The translations under genes and the position numbers were made by a program. A stretch of DNA of 8,208 nt, taken from positions 1 to 8,208 of the forward strand of contig URJU01000093.1 in NCBI GenBank assembly GCA_900548315.1, in the 5' to 3' direction. Positions 1-6,202 of this stretch are shown here, in pieces. Every line of letters starts with the position of its first letter. Within the stretch, counting starts at the first letter, position 1. The stretch comes from an uncultured Coprococcus sp. GTDB lineage: Bacteria > Bacillota > Clostridia > Lachnospirales > Lachnospiraceae. A model generated the notes under the pieces. That model saw nothing but the letters and a program-made list of their open reading frames with translations. It was not told the origin of the DNA and did not search any database.

Positions 1-41
1 GAGCCTTATCGTCGGCAGCGTCAGATGTGTATAAGAGACAG
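1..41 (+). other. Synthetic Nextera i5-side adapter (index + Read 1 adapter + Tn5 mosaic end)
   Basis: This stretch is library-construction sequence, not genomic DNA. Positions 1-8 (GAGCCTTA) match an 8-base i5 index that I recall as Nextera XT S521. Positions 9-22 (TCGTCGGCAGCGTC) are the Read 1 adapter arm. Positions 23-41 (AGATGTGTATAAGAGACAG) are the 19-bp Tn5 mosaic end. Genomic sequence begins at 42, inside etfA. The index name is from memory; the adapter and mosaic-end match is exact. Confidence 0.98.
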
Positions 42-916
42 AAGTATACCTGTGGACGTACTGTCTTACCAGTCTGACCAACCTGAAGCTCCTTTGGTTT
101 CCAGCCTGAATCAACAACTGCACGTGAGCATGATACCTGTCCGCCAAGTACCTCTGCGAGATCATCAAGAAGCTTGAAATTCTCTGCTGAACCAACTCCA
201 CGACCACCTGAAACAAGGATCTTAGCATCCATGATATCCTTGATATCTGAGATAGCCTTTGAGATCTCAAGGATCTCAACATACTTGTTGTTAGGTACGA
301 ATCCTGGATTGTACTCGATAACCTCTGCCTTTTTACCAGCTACCTTGTCAAGTTTCTGCATAACACCTGGACGAACTGTAGCCATCTGTGGACGGTTGTC
401 AGGACATGCGATTGTAGCGATTGTGTTACCACCGAATGCAGGACGTGTCATAAGAAGCTGATTGTGTTTCTGCTCCTGATTTGGAAGTGCAACAAGAGGG
501 AAATCACCGATCTCAAGTAATGTACAGTCTGCTGTAAGACCTGTAGCAACTCTAGCTGAAACTGTTGGGCCAAGATCTCTACCGATTGCTGTAGCACCAA
601 CTAAAACGATCTCTGGCTTGTACTCATTGATAACTGATGCAAGTGCGTGTGCATATGGCTCAGTTCTGTAATCCTTGAGCTCTGGATCGTCAACAACGAT
701 AACTCTGTCTGCGCCGTACTCTGCAAGCTCATCTACAAGACCCTTAACGTCTGAACCGATAAGTACTGCAGTTACCTTCTCATCAAGTTTCTCTGCAAGT
801 CTCTTTCCTTCGCCGATAAGCTCGAAAGAAATACCACTTAACTTATTATCTACCTGCTGTGCAAAGACAAATACGCCTTTGTAGTTCTTCATTTCTTCTG
901 CGTTCATTGCGCCCAT
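42..916 (-). CDS. etfA: Electron transfer flavoprotein subunit alpha, 3'-truncated
   Basis: This is the alpha subunit of the electron transfer flavoprotein, the partner of EtfB that passes electrons to butyryl-CoA dehydrogenase and carries the FAD-binding C-terminal domain. An uninterrupted frame of 291 codons runs from ATG at 916 to the insert end. The N-terminal half (about residues 14-190) holds family segments such as YKGVFVFAQQ and LVGATAIGRDLGPTVSAR. The C-terminal domain starts with SGGRGVGSAENF (about 236-247) and SRAVVDSGWKP (264-274). The frame stops at the adapter just after QVGQTGKTVRPQVYF, so the conserved GISGAIQH-type FAD segment and roughly 50-60 residues are missing. That is truncation by library ends, not a pseudogene. 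The start is supported by GGTGA six bases upstream (922-926). An in-frame GTG at 925 preceded by AAAGGAAAA is an alternative. No N-terminal ferredoxin domain is present. The gap to etfB is 27 bp. Confidence 0.95.
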
Positions 917-943
917 TTTATTCACCACTTTTCCTTTACTATA

Positions 944-1729
944 TTAGATTACATGCTTATCCTTTAACTTGCCAACAATATAGCTAACTGCCTCATCTGG
1001 AGAATCAGGAACAACCTTCTCGCCTGCACCCTTTCTTACCTTATCTGAAGCCTTAGCGATCTTTGTAGGTGAGCCCTTAAGACCGATGTTAGAATCATCA
1101 ACATCAACAAGGTCTGCTCTGCCAAGTGTTGTGATTTCTGCATTAACTGCATCGAAGATTCCACCTGGAGTCATGTATCTTGGCTCGTTTAACTCAGAAA
1201 GTGCTGTTACAAGGCAAGGCATCTTAGCCTTTAACATATGATATCCGTCATCATACTGACGCTTAACGATAACTGCGTCTCCGTCAACCTTGATCTCCTG
1301 TGCATATGAAATTACAGGGATTCCAAGATGCTCAGCGATCTGTGGTCCAACCTGAGCTGTATCTCCATCGATAGCCTGACGACCTGTGATGATCAGATCA
1401 TAATCAAGCTTTCTGAGAGCTCCTGCGATTGTTGTTGATGTAGCCCATGTATCAGCTCCACCGAGGACACGGTCAGTTACAAGAACGCCCTTGTCAGCTC
1501 CCATTGCGATTGCCTCCTGAAGAACATCAGCAGCCTTTGGAAGACCCATTGTAAGAACTGTTACCTCTGCACCATACTGATCCTTTAATCTAAGTGCAGC
1601 CTCAAGTCCTGCCTTATCATCAGGGTTCATGATTGTAAGCATTGCTGCTCTGTTTAATGTACCGTCTGGGTTGAACTGTACTCCACCCTTTGTATCAGGT
1701 ACCTGCTTTATACAAACTATAACCTTCAC
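944..1729 (-). CDS. etfB: Electron transfer flavoprotein subunit beta
   Basis: EtfB (261 aa) forms the cytoplasmic Etf heterodimer with EtfA and docks on butyryl-CoA dehydrogenase. In anaerobic bifurcating systems the EtfB-side FAD takes electrons from NADH and splits them between ferredoxin and crotonyl-CoA. The N-terminus MKVIVCIKQVPDT is typical of the subunit. GRQAIDGDTAQVGP (116-129) is the nucleotide/FAD-binding loop, and its DGDTxQVGP form is the one I associate with bifurcating Etfs. The beta-subunit signature region is VKRQYDDGYHMLKAKMPCLV (155-174). The start codon is GTG at 1729, set by a perfect AGGAGGT at 1737-1743 with a 7-nt spacer. Length is normal for the family. The gene lies 17 bp after bcd and 27 bp before etfA, so it is almost certainly co-translated with them. 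The bifurcating role is inferred from the family and the operon, not shown here. Confidence 0.97.
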   Translation of the reverse strand: MKVIVCIKQVPDTKGGVQFNPDGTLNRAAMLTIMNPDDKAGLEAALRLKDQYGAEVTVLTMGLPKAADVLQEAIAMGADKGVLVTDRVLGGADTWATSTTIAGALRKLDYDLIITGRQAIDGDTAQVGPQIAEHLGIPVISYAQEIKVDGDAVIVKRQYDDGYHMLKAKMPCLVTALSELNEPRYMTPGGIFDAVNAEITTLGRADLVDVDDSNIGLKGSPTKIAKASDKVRKGAGEKVVPDSPDEAVSYIVGKLKDKHVI

Positions 1730-1736
1730 GTTAAGT

Positions 1737-1743
1737 ACCTCCT
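1737..1743 (-). promoter_or_regulatory. Strong Shine-Dalgarno site fixing the GTG start of etfB
   Basis: AGGAGGT on the minus strand lies 7 nt upstream of the GTG at 1729. It falls in the 17-bp bcd-etfB spacer. No ATG in frame is equally well placed, so this site decides the non-ATG start. Confidence 0.85.
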
Positions 1744-1746
1744 ATA

Positions 1747-2913
1747 TTACTTTAATAAGTTTGCAGAAATAACCATACGCTGAACCTCTGAAGTTCCCTC
1801 GTATATTTCTGTAATCTTAGCATCACGCATCATACGCTCAACATCGTACTCCTTGATGTAACCGTAACCACCGTGTAACTGAACACACTTTGTAGTAACT
1901 TCCATAGCAACCTCAGCTGCGTAAAGCTTAGCCATAGCTGCCTCTACTGAGTAAGAAACCTTAGCACCGCTCTGGTACTCATCCTTCTTTCTTGCTGCCT
2001 TGTATACGAGAAGCTTAGCTGCCTCGATCTTTGTTGCAAGATCTGCAAGAACGAACTGTGTATTCTGGAACTGAGCGATTGATCTGCCGAACTGCTTTCT
2101 CTCCTTAACATAGTTAACTGTTGTCTCGAGAGCGCCCTCTGCAATACCAAGAGCCTGAGCAGCGATACCAATACGTCCACCGTCAAGTGTATGCATAGCG
2201 ATATTGAATCCCTTACCCTTCTGTCCAAGAAGTGCATCCTTTGGAATACGGCAGTCTGTGAAGATAAGCTCGTATGTTGAAGAACCACAGATACCCATCT
2301 TGTTCTCCTTTGTACCGAATGTAAATCCAGGTGTACCCTTCTCTACGATGAATGCTGAGATCTCCTTCATCTTTCTGCCACGTTTCTCAACGATACCAGT
2401 AACAGCGATGACAATATATACATCAGCCTCTTTACCGTTTGTGATGAAACACTTTGATCCGTTAAGTACCCACTCGTCTCCGTCAAGTACAGCCTTTGTC
2501 TGCTGTCCCTGAGCATCTGTACCAGCACCTGGCTCAGTAAGACCGAAAGCACCAAGCTTTCTGCCTGAGGCAAGATCAGGAACATACTTCTCTTTCTGAG
2601 CTGGTGTACCAAATGTTACGATAGGATCAACACAGAGTGATGTGTGTGCTGATACTATAACACCTGTAGTACCACAAACCTTTGAAAGCTCCTCAACGCA
2701 CATAGCATATGTGAGAATATCACAGCCCTGTCCGCCTAACTCCTTAGAAACAGGAATTCCTAAGAAACCATACTTTGCCATCTTCTCAACTGTCTCTCTA
2801 GGAAATCTGTGCTGTTCGTCAATTTCCTGAGCAAGAGGCTTTACTTCATTCTGCGCGAACTCTCTGAATAAATTCTGCGCCATTTCATACTTCTTGTCTA
2901 AAGCGAAATCCAT
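1747..2913 (-). CDS. bcd: Butyryl-CoA dehydrogenase (short-chain acyl-CoA dehydrogenase)
   Basis: This FAD enzyme reduces crotonyl-CoA to butyryl-CoA with electrons from EtfBA. It is the energy-conserving step of clostridial butyrate synthesis. The 388-aa protein is full length for the acyl-CoA dehydrogenase family. The helical N-terminal domain is followed by AFGLTEPGAGTDA (122-134) and WVLNGSKCFITNGKEADVYI (148-167), which contact FAD and substrate. The C-terminal domain has RKQFGRSIAQFQ (272-283), QLHGGYGY (345-352) and IYEGTSEVQRMVIS (370-383). Glu372 in YEGT aligns with the catalytic base of Megasphaera and mammalian short-chain enzymes. The ATG at 2913 has GGAGG at 2924-2928. The gene lies 42 bp after hbd and 17 bp before etfB. 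Direct linkage to etfB-etfA supports butyryl-CoA dehydrogenase over another acyl-CoA dehydrogenase. Confidence 0.97.
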   Translation of the reverse strand: MDFALDKKYEMAQNLFREFAQNEVKPLAQEIDEQHRFPRETVEKMAKYGFLGIPVSKELGGQGCDILTYAMCVEELSKVCGTTGVIVSAHTSLCVDPIVTFGTPAQKEKYVPDLASGRKLGAFGLTEPGAGTDAQGQQTKAVLDGDEWVLNGSKCFITNGKEADVYIVIAVTGIVEKRGRKMKEISAFIVEKGTPGFTFGTKENKMGICGSSTYELIFTDCRIPKDALLGQKGKGFNIAMHTLDGGRIGIAAQALGIAEGALETTVNYVKERKQFGRSIAQFQNTQFVLADLATKIEAAKLLVYKAARKKDEYQSGAKVSYSVEAAMAKLYAAEVAMEVTTKCVQLHGGYGYIKEYDVERMMRDAKITEIYEGTSEVQRMVISANLLK

Positions 2914-2955
2914 TCTAATTATTCCTCCATAAATATATTATATTACTTAGCACTA

Positions 2956-3828
2956 TTACTGAGCATCAACTGGTGTCTTTGTACGATCAGCATTATATAC
3001 ATAGAATCCTCTGCCGCTCTTAACACCGAGATTGCCACCACGTACCATCTTACGAAGTAATGGACATGCACGATACTTGCTGTCACCTGTCTCATTGTAC
3101 AGAACATCCATGATTGCAAGACAGATATCAAGACCTACGAAATCACCGAGCTCAAGTGGTCCCATTGGATGGTTAGCACCGAGCTTCATAGCTGCATCAA
3201 TACCAGCTATATCTGATACACCTTCCATCTTAATGCATGCAGCTTCGTTGATCATTGGGATGAGGATTCTGTTTACTACGAATCCAGCAGCCTCGTTAAC
3301 CTGTACAGGAGTCTTGCCGATCTCCTCTGAGATCTTAACGATTTTCTCTACAGTCTCAGCTGGTGTATTAACACCTGCGATAACCTCGATGAGCTTCATT
3401 CTGTCAGCTGGATTGAAGAAATGCATACCGATCATAGGACGTGTAAGACCATTTCCAATCTCTGTGATAGAAAGTGATGATGTGTTTGAAGCGAATACAC
3501 ACTCTGGCTTGCAGATCTTGTCAAGCTCAGCAAATGTTGTCTTCTTTACTTCCATGTTCTCGAAAGCAGCCTCAACGATAAGGTCGCAGTCTGCACATAA
3601 GTCTTCCTTAAGACCTGGAGTGATGCTGGCAAGAATACCATCAACCTTCTCCTGTGTCATCTTTCCTTTTTCTACGAGTCTTGCATAACCCTTAGCGATC
3701 TTGTCCTTACCGCCTTCAGCCCACTCCTGCTTGATATCGCAGAGTGCAACCTCGTATCCGTCAACCTGAGCAAATGCCTTAGCAATGCCCTGACCCATGG
3801 TTCCTGCACCAATTACGCCAACCTTCAT
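2956..3828 (-). CDS. hbd: 3-hydroxybutyryl-CoA dehydrogenase
   Basis: Hbd reduces acetoacetyl-CoA to (S)-3-hydroxybutyryl-CoA with NAD(P)H, the second step of the pathway. The 290-aa protein has an N-terminal Rossmann fold with GAGTMG at 7-12 and an acidic residue at the end of the second strand (Asp31), which favours NADH. Catalytic-region motifs are ASNTSSLSITE (113-123, Ser117), IGMHFFNPADRMKLIEVI (133-150, His136 and Glu148) and GFVVNRILIPMINEA (182-196, Asn186). The C-terminal helical domain contains KLGANHPMGPLELGDFVGLD (215-234) and ends in KSGRGFYVYN. Length is only slightly above the usual 280-285 residues. The ATG at 3828 is preceded by AGGAGGAC with an 8-nt spacer and an A-run further upstream. 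A 154-bp gap separates it from crt, far longer than other junctions here, so it may also have its own promoter. Confidence 0.97.
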   Translation of the reverse strand: MKVGVIGAGTMGQGIAKAFAQVDGYEVALCDIKQEWAEGGKDKIAKGYARLVEKGKMTQEKVDGILASITPGLKEDLCADCDLIVEAAFENMEVKKTTFAELDKICKPECVFASNTSSLSITEIGNGLTRPMIGMHFFNPADRMKLIEVIAGVNTPAETVEKIVKISEEIGKTPVQVNEAAGFVVNRILIPMINEAACIKMEGVSDIAGIDAAMKLGANHPMGPLELGDFVGLDICLAIMDVLYNETGDSKYRACPLLRKMVRGGNLGVKSGRGFYVYNADRTKTPVDAQ

Positions 3829-3916
3829 TTTTATGTCCTCCTAAATCTTTTTTTCTGGTAAACATGAGAAATTCATGTACGTTTCGTTTAACATGCTACC
3901 ATAATACTTATATCAC

Positions 3917-3961
3917 ACATTTAGGATGGTTTACCTTTATCAGATTCCCCACCCTAAATGT
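3917..3961 (-). repeat. 13-bp inverted repeat able to form an RNA hairpin between crt and hbd
   Basis: The arms are 3917-3929 (ACATTTAGGATGG) and 3949-3961 (CCACCCTAAATGT). In the minus-strand transcript all 13 positions pair, with one G-U wobble, around a 19-nt loop. The U-run expected of an intrinsic terminator does not follow on the minus strand. A transcript-stabilising or processing hairpin, or a DNA operator with arms centred about three helical turns apart, fits better. Structure is seen in the sequence; function is inference. Confidence 0.6.
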
Positions 3962-3964
3962 TAA
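3936..3964 (-). promoter_or_regulatory. Possible internal promoter for hbd-bcd-etfBA
   Basis: On the minus strand TTAACA (3959-3964, 5 of 6 to consensus) and GATAAA (3936-3941, 4 of 6) are separated by exactly 17 bp. The -35 box overlaps one arm of the inverted repeat and the -10 lies in its loop, so a protein bound to the repeat could control it. The match could be chance in A+T-rich DNA. Confidence 0.3.
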
Positions 3965-3982
3965 TATCAGAACTGTTAATTA

Positions 3983-4774
3983 TTACTTATTCTGGAAAGG
4001 AACAACCTTAAGTTTCTTCTCCTTGTCTTTCTCAAGGAAATTGCCCATTCCTGCCTTCTGATCCTCTGTCTCGAAACAGTCACCAAAAAGTTTCTCCTCA
4101 ATAACAATTGCCTGATCCATATCTACCTGTAAGCCATCGTTGATAGCCTTCTTGCAGTTTCTTACCGCAATAGGAGCGTTTGCTGCGATTCCGGCTGCCA
4201 TCTTCTTAGCTGCTGGAAGGAGCTCCTCAAGTGGATAAACAGCGTTCACAAGACCGATTCTGTATGCCTCGTCTGCCTTGATGTTTCTTGCTGTGTAGAT
4301 AAGCTGCTTAGCCATGCCTGCACCTACAAGACGTGCAAGTCTCTGTGTTCCACCAAAACCAGGTGTGATTCCAAGGCCGACCTCCGGCTGACCAAATATT
4401 GCATTCTCTGAGCAGATTCTGATGTCACAGCTCATTGAAATCTCACATCCGCCGCCAAGAGCGAATCCGTTCACTGCTGCGATAACTGGGATAGGGAATG
4501 TCTCAATAGCTCTAAACACATCGTTACCCTTCTTACCGAAAGCCTCTCCCTCTGCCTTTGTGAGTGTTGACATCTCACCTATATCAGCTCCGGCAACAAA
4601 TGACTTCTCGCCGGCACCTGTAAGAATAAGACATCTTGTTGTATCAAGATCAACTGCCTTGAATGTTGCATCAAGCTCCTCAAGAACTGCACTGTTGAGT
4701 GCGTTCAGAGCCTTTGGGCGGTTGATAGTAATAATTCCTACATATCCATCCTGTTCGTATGTAACAAACTCCAT
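3983..4774 (-). CDS. crt: 3-hydroxybutyryl-CoA dehydratase (crotonase)
   Basis: Crotonase dehydrates 3-hydroxybutyryl-CoA to crotonyl-CoA in the cytoplasm. The 263-aa protein has the enoyl-CoA hydratase fold. FVAGADIGEM (59-68) and NGFALGGGCEISMSCDI (102-118) supply the CoA-binding and oxyanion-hole backbone. GQPEVGLGITPGFGGTQRL (128-146) carries the second catalytic segment. Both acid/base glutamates of the hydratase subgroup are present, Glu111 in GGGCE and Glu131 in QPE, so the protein should be a true hydratase and not another superfamily reaction. The C-terminus is basic (KDKEKKLKVVPFQNK). The ATG at 4774 has AAAGGAGA at 4781-4788. It begins 22 bp after thl, consistent with one transcript. 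Substrate choice is assigned from operon context. Confidence 0.96.
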   Translation of the reverse strand: MEFVTYEQDGYVGIITINRPKALNALNSAVLEELDATFKAVDLDTTRCLILTGAGEKSFVAGADIGEMSTLTKAEGEAFGKKGNDVFRAIETFPIPVIAAVNGFALGGGCEISMSCDIRICSENAIFGQPEVGLGITPGFGGTQRLARLVGAGMAKQLIYTARNIKADEAYRIGLVNAVYPLEELLPAAKKMAAGIAANAPIAVRNCKKAINDGLQVDMDQAIVIEEKLFGDCFETEDQKAGMGNFLEKDKEKKLKVVPFQNK

Positions 4775-4796
4775 GATATATCTCCTTTATCTAAAA

Positions 4797-5981
4797 TTAG
4801 TCCTCGATTTTAACGACTGTTGAGCAACCCATTCCACCACCGATACAGAGGGTAGCAAGACCTGTCTTAGCACCCTTTGCCTGCATCTCATGAAGAAGTG
4901 TAACAAGGATACGGCATCCTGAAGCTCCAACTGGATGTCCAAGAGCGATAGCACCACCGTTAGGATTAACCTGCTTGTCAACATCAAATCCAAGATCCTT
5001 AGCAACTGCTACTGACTGTGCAGCAAATGCCTCATTTGCCTCGATAACATCGAAGTCCTCAATCTTGAGACCAGTCTTAGCCATAACCTTCTTGGTTGAT
5101 GCTACAGGTCCGATACCCATGATTGAAGGATCAACTCCGCCAAGTGCTCCAGCTACCCATGTAGCCATAGGCTTAACACCAAGCTCCTTAGCCTTCTCCT
5201 CGCTCATAACAACGATAGCTGCAGCACCATCATTGATACCTGAAGCGTTACCAGCTGTAACAAATCCGTTAGGATTGATTGTTCTGAGTCTTGAAAGTGT
5301 CTCAACTGTAGTACCAGGTCTTGGTCCCTCATCCTTCTTGAATTCAACCATCTCTTTCTTCTTCTTTACCATAACTGGAACGATCTCAGCGTCAAATGCA
5401 CCTGACTCCTGAGCTGCAACTGCCTTCTGCTGGCTCTTTGCTGCAAACTCGTCAAGCTCCTCACGTGTAAGACCCCACTGCTCACAGATATTGTCAGCTG
5501 TCTTGATCATGTGATAGTCATTGAATGCATCCCAGAGAGCATCGTTTACCATTGTATCTACAAGTACACCATTGTTCATTCTATAACCGAAACGACCCTT
5601 CATCATAGCGTAAGGAGCCATCGACATATTCTCCATACCACCTGCAACTACGATATCAGCATCTCCTGCCTCGATCATCTGTGCAGCCATGTTTACACAG
5701 TTAAGACCTGAACCACAGACAACGTTAACTGTAACAGCAGTTGTCTCGATTGGAAGTCCAGCCTTTATTGAAGCCTGACGTGCTACGTTCTGTCCCTGAC
5801 CAGCCTGGATAACACATCCCATGTATACGTGGTCTACCTGATCTGCAGGAACTCCTGCTCTGTTGATAGCCTCCTTGATAACGATTGAACCAAGCTCTGC
5901 AGCTGGTGTTGTGCTGAGTGATCCACCCATTGTTCCGATAGCTGTACGACATGCGCCTGCTAAAACAATCTTCTTTGCCAT
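4797..5981 (-). CDS. thl: Acetyl-CoA acetyltransferase (thiolase)
   Basis: Thiolase condenses two acetyl-CoA into acetoacetyl-CoA, the entry reaction of butyrate synthesis; the gene is also called thlA or atoB. From ATG 5981 the protein has 394 residues, the usual size. Catalytic residues are all in place: nucleophile Cys89 in NVVCGSGLNCVNMAAQ, His349 in NPNGGAIALGHPVGASGCR, and Cys379 in CIGGGMGCS. GGMENMSMAPY (114-124 region) is also typical of biosynthetic thiolases. The frame stays open upstream to an ATG at 5996, but that would place GGAGG inside the coding region. GGAGG at 5990-5994 sits 8 nt before ATG 5981, and homologues begin MAKKIV-like, so 5981 is the start. It is the first gene of the operon, behind a leader of about 150 nt. 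Confidence 0.97.
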   Translation of the reverse strand: MAKKIVLAGACRTAIGTMGGSLSTTPAAELGSIVIKEAINRAGVPADQVDHVYMGCVIQAGQGQNVARQASIKAGLPIETTAVTVNVVCGSGLNCVNMAAQMIEAGDADIVVAGGMENMSMAPYAMMKGRFGYRMNNGVLVDTMVNDALWDAFNDYHMIKTADNICEQWGLTREELDEFAAKSQQKAVAAQESGAFDAEIVPVMVKKKKEMVEFKKDEGPRPGTTVETLSRLRTINPNGFVTAGNASGINDGAAAIVVMSEEKAKELGVKPMATWVAGALGGVDPSIMGIGPVASTKKVMAKTGLKIEDFDVIEANEAFAAQSVAVAKDLGFDVDKQVNPNGGAIALGHPVGASGCRILVTLLHEMQAKGAKTGLATLCIGGGMGCSTVVKIED

Positions 5982-6131
5982 TTTCAAATCCTCCATTTTA
6001 AAAAATTTTGTTTAAAAATTTTAGTGTGACATAAGACTACATATATAATAAATCTTTTTGATCGCCATATATTGTATATTTACATTGTTCACACAAAACA
6101 GTACATGACAATCTAAAGGTTCACACAATCT
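5982..6131 (-). promoter_or_regulatory. Long 5' leader of the thl operon with repeats
   Basis: If transcription starts near 6131, the leader is about 150 nt. It contains two direct copies of TTGTGTGAAC (minus strand; 6119-6128 and 6087-6096) spaced 32 bp apart, a weak A/U hairpin (arms 6067-6076 and 6038-6046, one bulged base), and two AAAATTTT-type blocks (6000-6009 and 6014-6022) that can pair with each other just upstream of the ribosome binding site. It does not match any riboswitch class I recognise. Regulation by a repressor at the repeats, or by leader folding, is inference. Confidence 0.4.
5990..5994 (-). promoter_or_regulatory. Shine-Dalgarno site that decides the thl start
   Basis: GGAGG on the minus strand is 8 nt upstream of ATG 5981. 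The earlier in-frame ATG at 5996 overlaps this site and has no ribosome binding site of its own; upstream is A/T-only sequence. Confidence 0.8.
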
Positions 6132-6137
6132 GCCATA

Positions 6138-6166
6138 ATTCTAGCACAAAAGCATGTACCACGCAA
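6138..6166 (-). promoter_or_regulatory. Probable sigma-A promoter of the thl-crt-hbd-bcd-etfBA operon
   Basis: On the minus strand TTGCGT (6161-6166) and TAGAAT (6138-6143) are 17 bp apart, and the -10 is extended (TGC directly before TAGAAT). Predicted start of transcription is about 6131. The weak -35 is balanced by the extended -10. An alternative -10-like TACAAT at 6071-6076 lacks a suitable -35. Confidence 0.55.
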
Positions 6167-6167
6167 C

Positions 6168-6184
6168 AAAAAATGAACTGTTCA
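6168..6184 (-). terminator. Weak intrinsic terminator after the YgiQ-family gene
   Basis: On the minus strand the palindrome TGAACAGTTCA (6174-6184) is followed directly by six T (6168-6173), about 20 nt after the stop codon at 6203. The stem has only four pairs with a three-base loop, so termination may be leaky. An upstream ATAGC/GCTAT pairing (6187-6206 region) could add structure. Confidence 0.35.
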
Positions 6185-6200
6185 ATATAGCTCAATATAG
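6182..6200. repeat. Tandem 9-bp repeat downstream of the YgiQ-family gene
   Basis: TCAATATAG occurs at 6182-6190 and again at 6192-6200, separated by one base, immediately after the stop codon on the minus-strand transcript. It is probably a small local duplication. Confidence 0.5.
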
Positions 6201-6202
6201 GG

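Larger units (their letters stand above)
3829..3982 (-). other. crt-hbd intergenic region (154 bp)
   Basis: This is the only long gap inside the operon; the other junctions are 17-42 bp. Read on the minus strand it contains a possible promoter, a 13-bp inverted repeat with a 19-nt loop, a short second inverted repeat (ACATGA / TCATGT at 3862-3867 and 3873-3878) and an A-rich run just before the hbd ribosome binding site. I see no convincing small ORF or known riboswitch in it. Confidence 0.6.

Noticed and set aside
3032..3688. Plus-strand open frame of 218 codons
   Set aside because: It lies wholly antisense to hbd, whose catalytic motifs are intact, and has no ribosome binding site or recognisable family.
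4797..5996. thl starting at the upstream ATG 5996
   Set aside because: It would bury the GGAGG ribosome binding site in the coding region and add five residues not expected in the family.
6087..6096. Rex (redox repressor) operator upstream of thl
   Set aside because: TTGT-TCAC-ACAA has short arms with a 4-bp centre and lacks the TTGTTAA...TTAACAA form known for clostridial Rex sites.
3874..6159. Seven-base words TGTGTGA and GTACATG shared by the thl and hbd leaders
   Set aside because: Several shared 7-mers are expected by chance between two A+T-rich regions of this size, so a common regulator is not supported.
5982..6202. Possible riboswitch in the thl leader
   Set aside because: Only A/U-rich short stems are visible, and no conserved core of a known class could be recognised.
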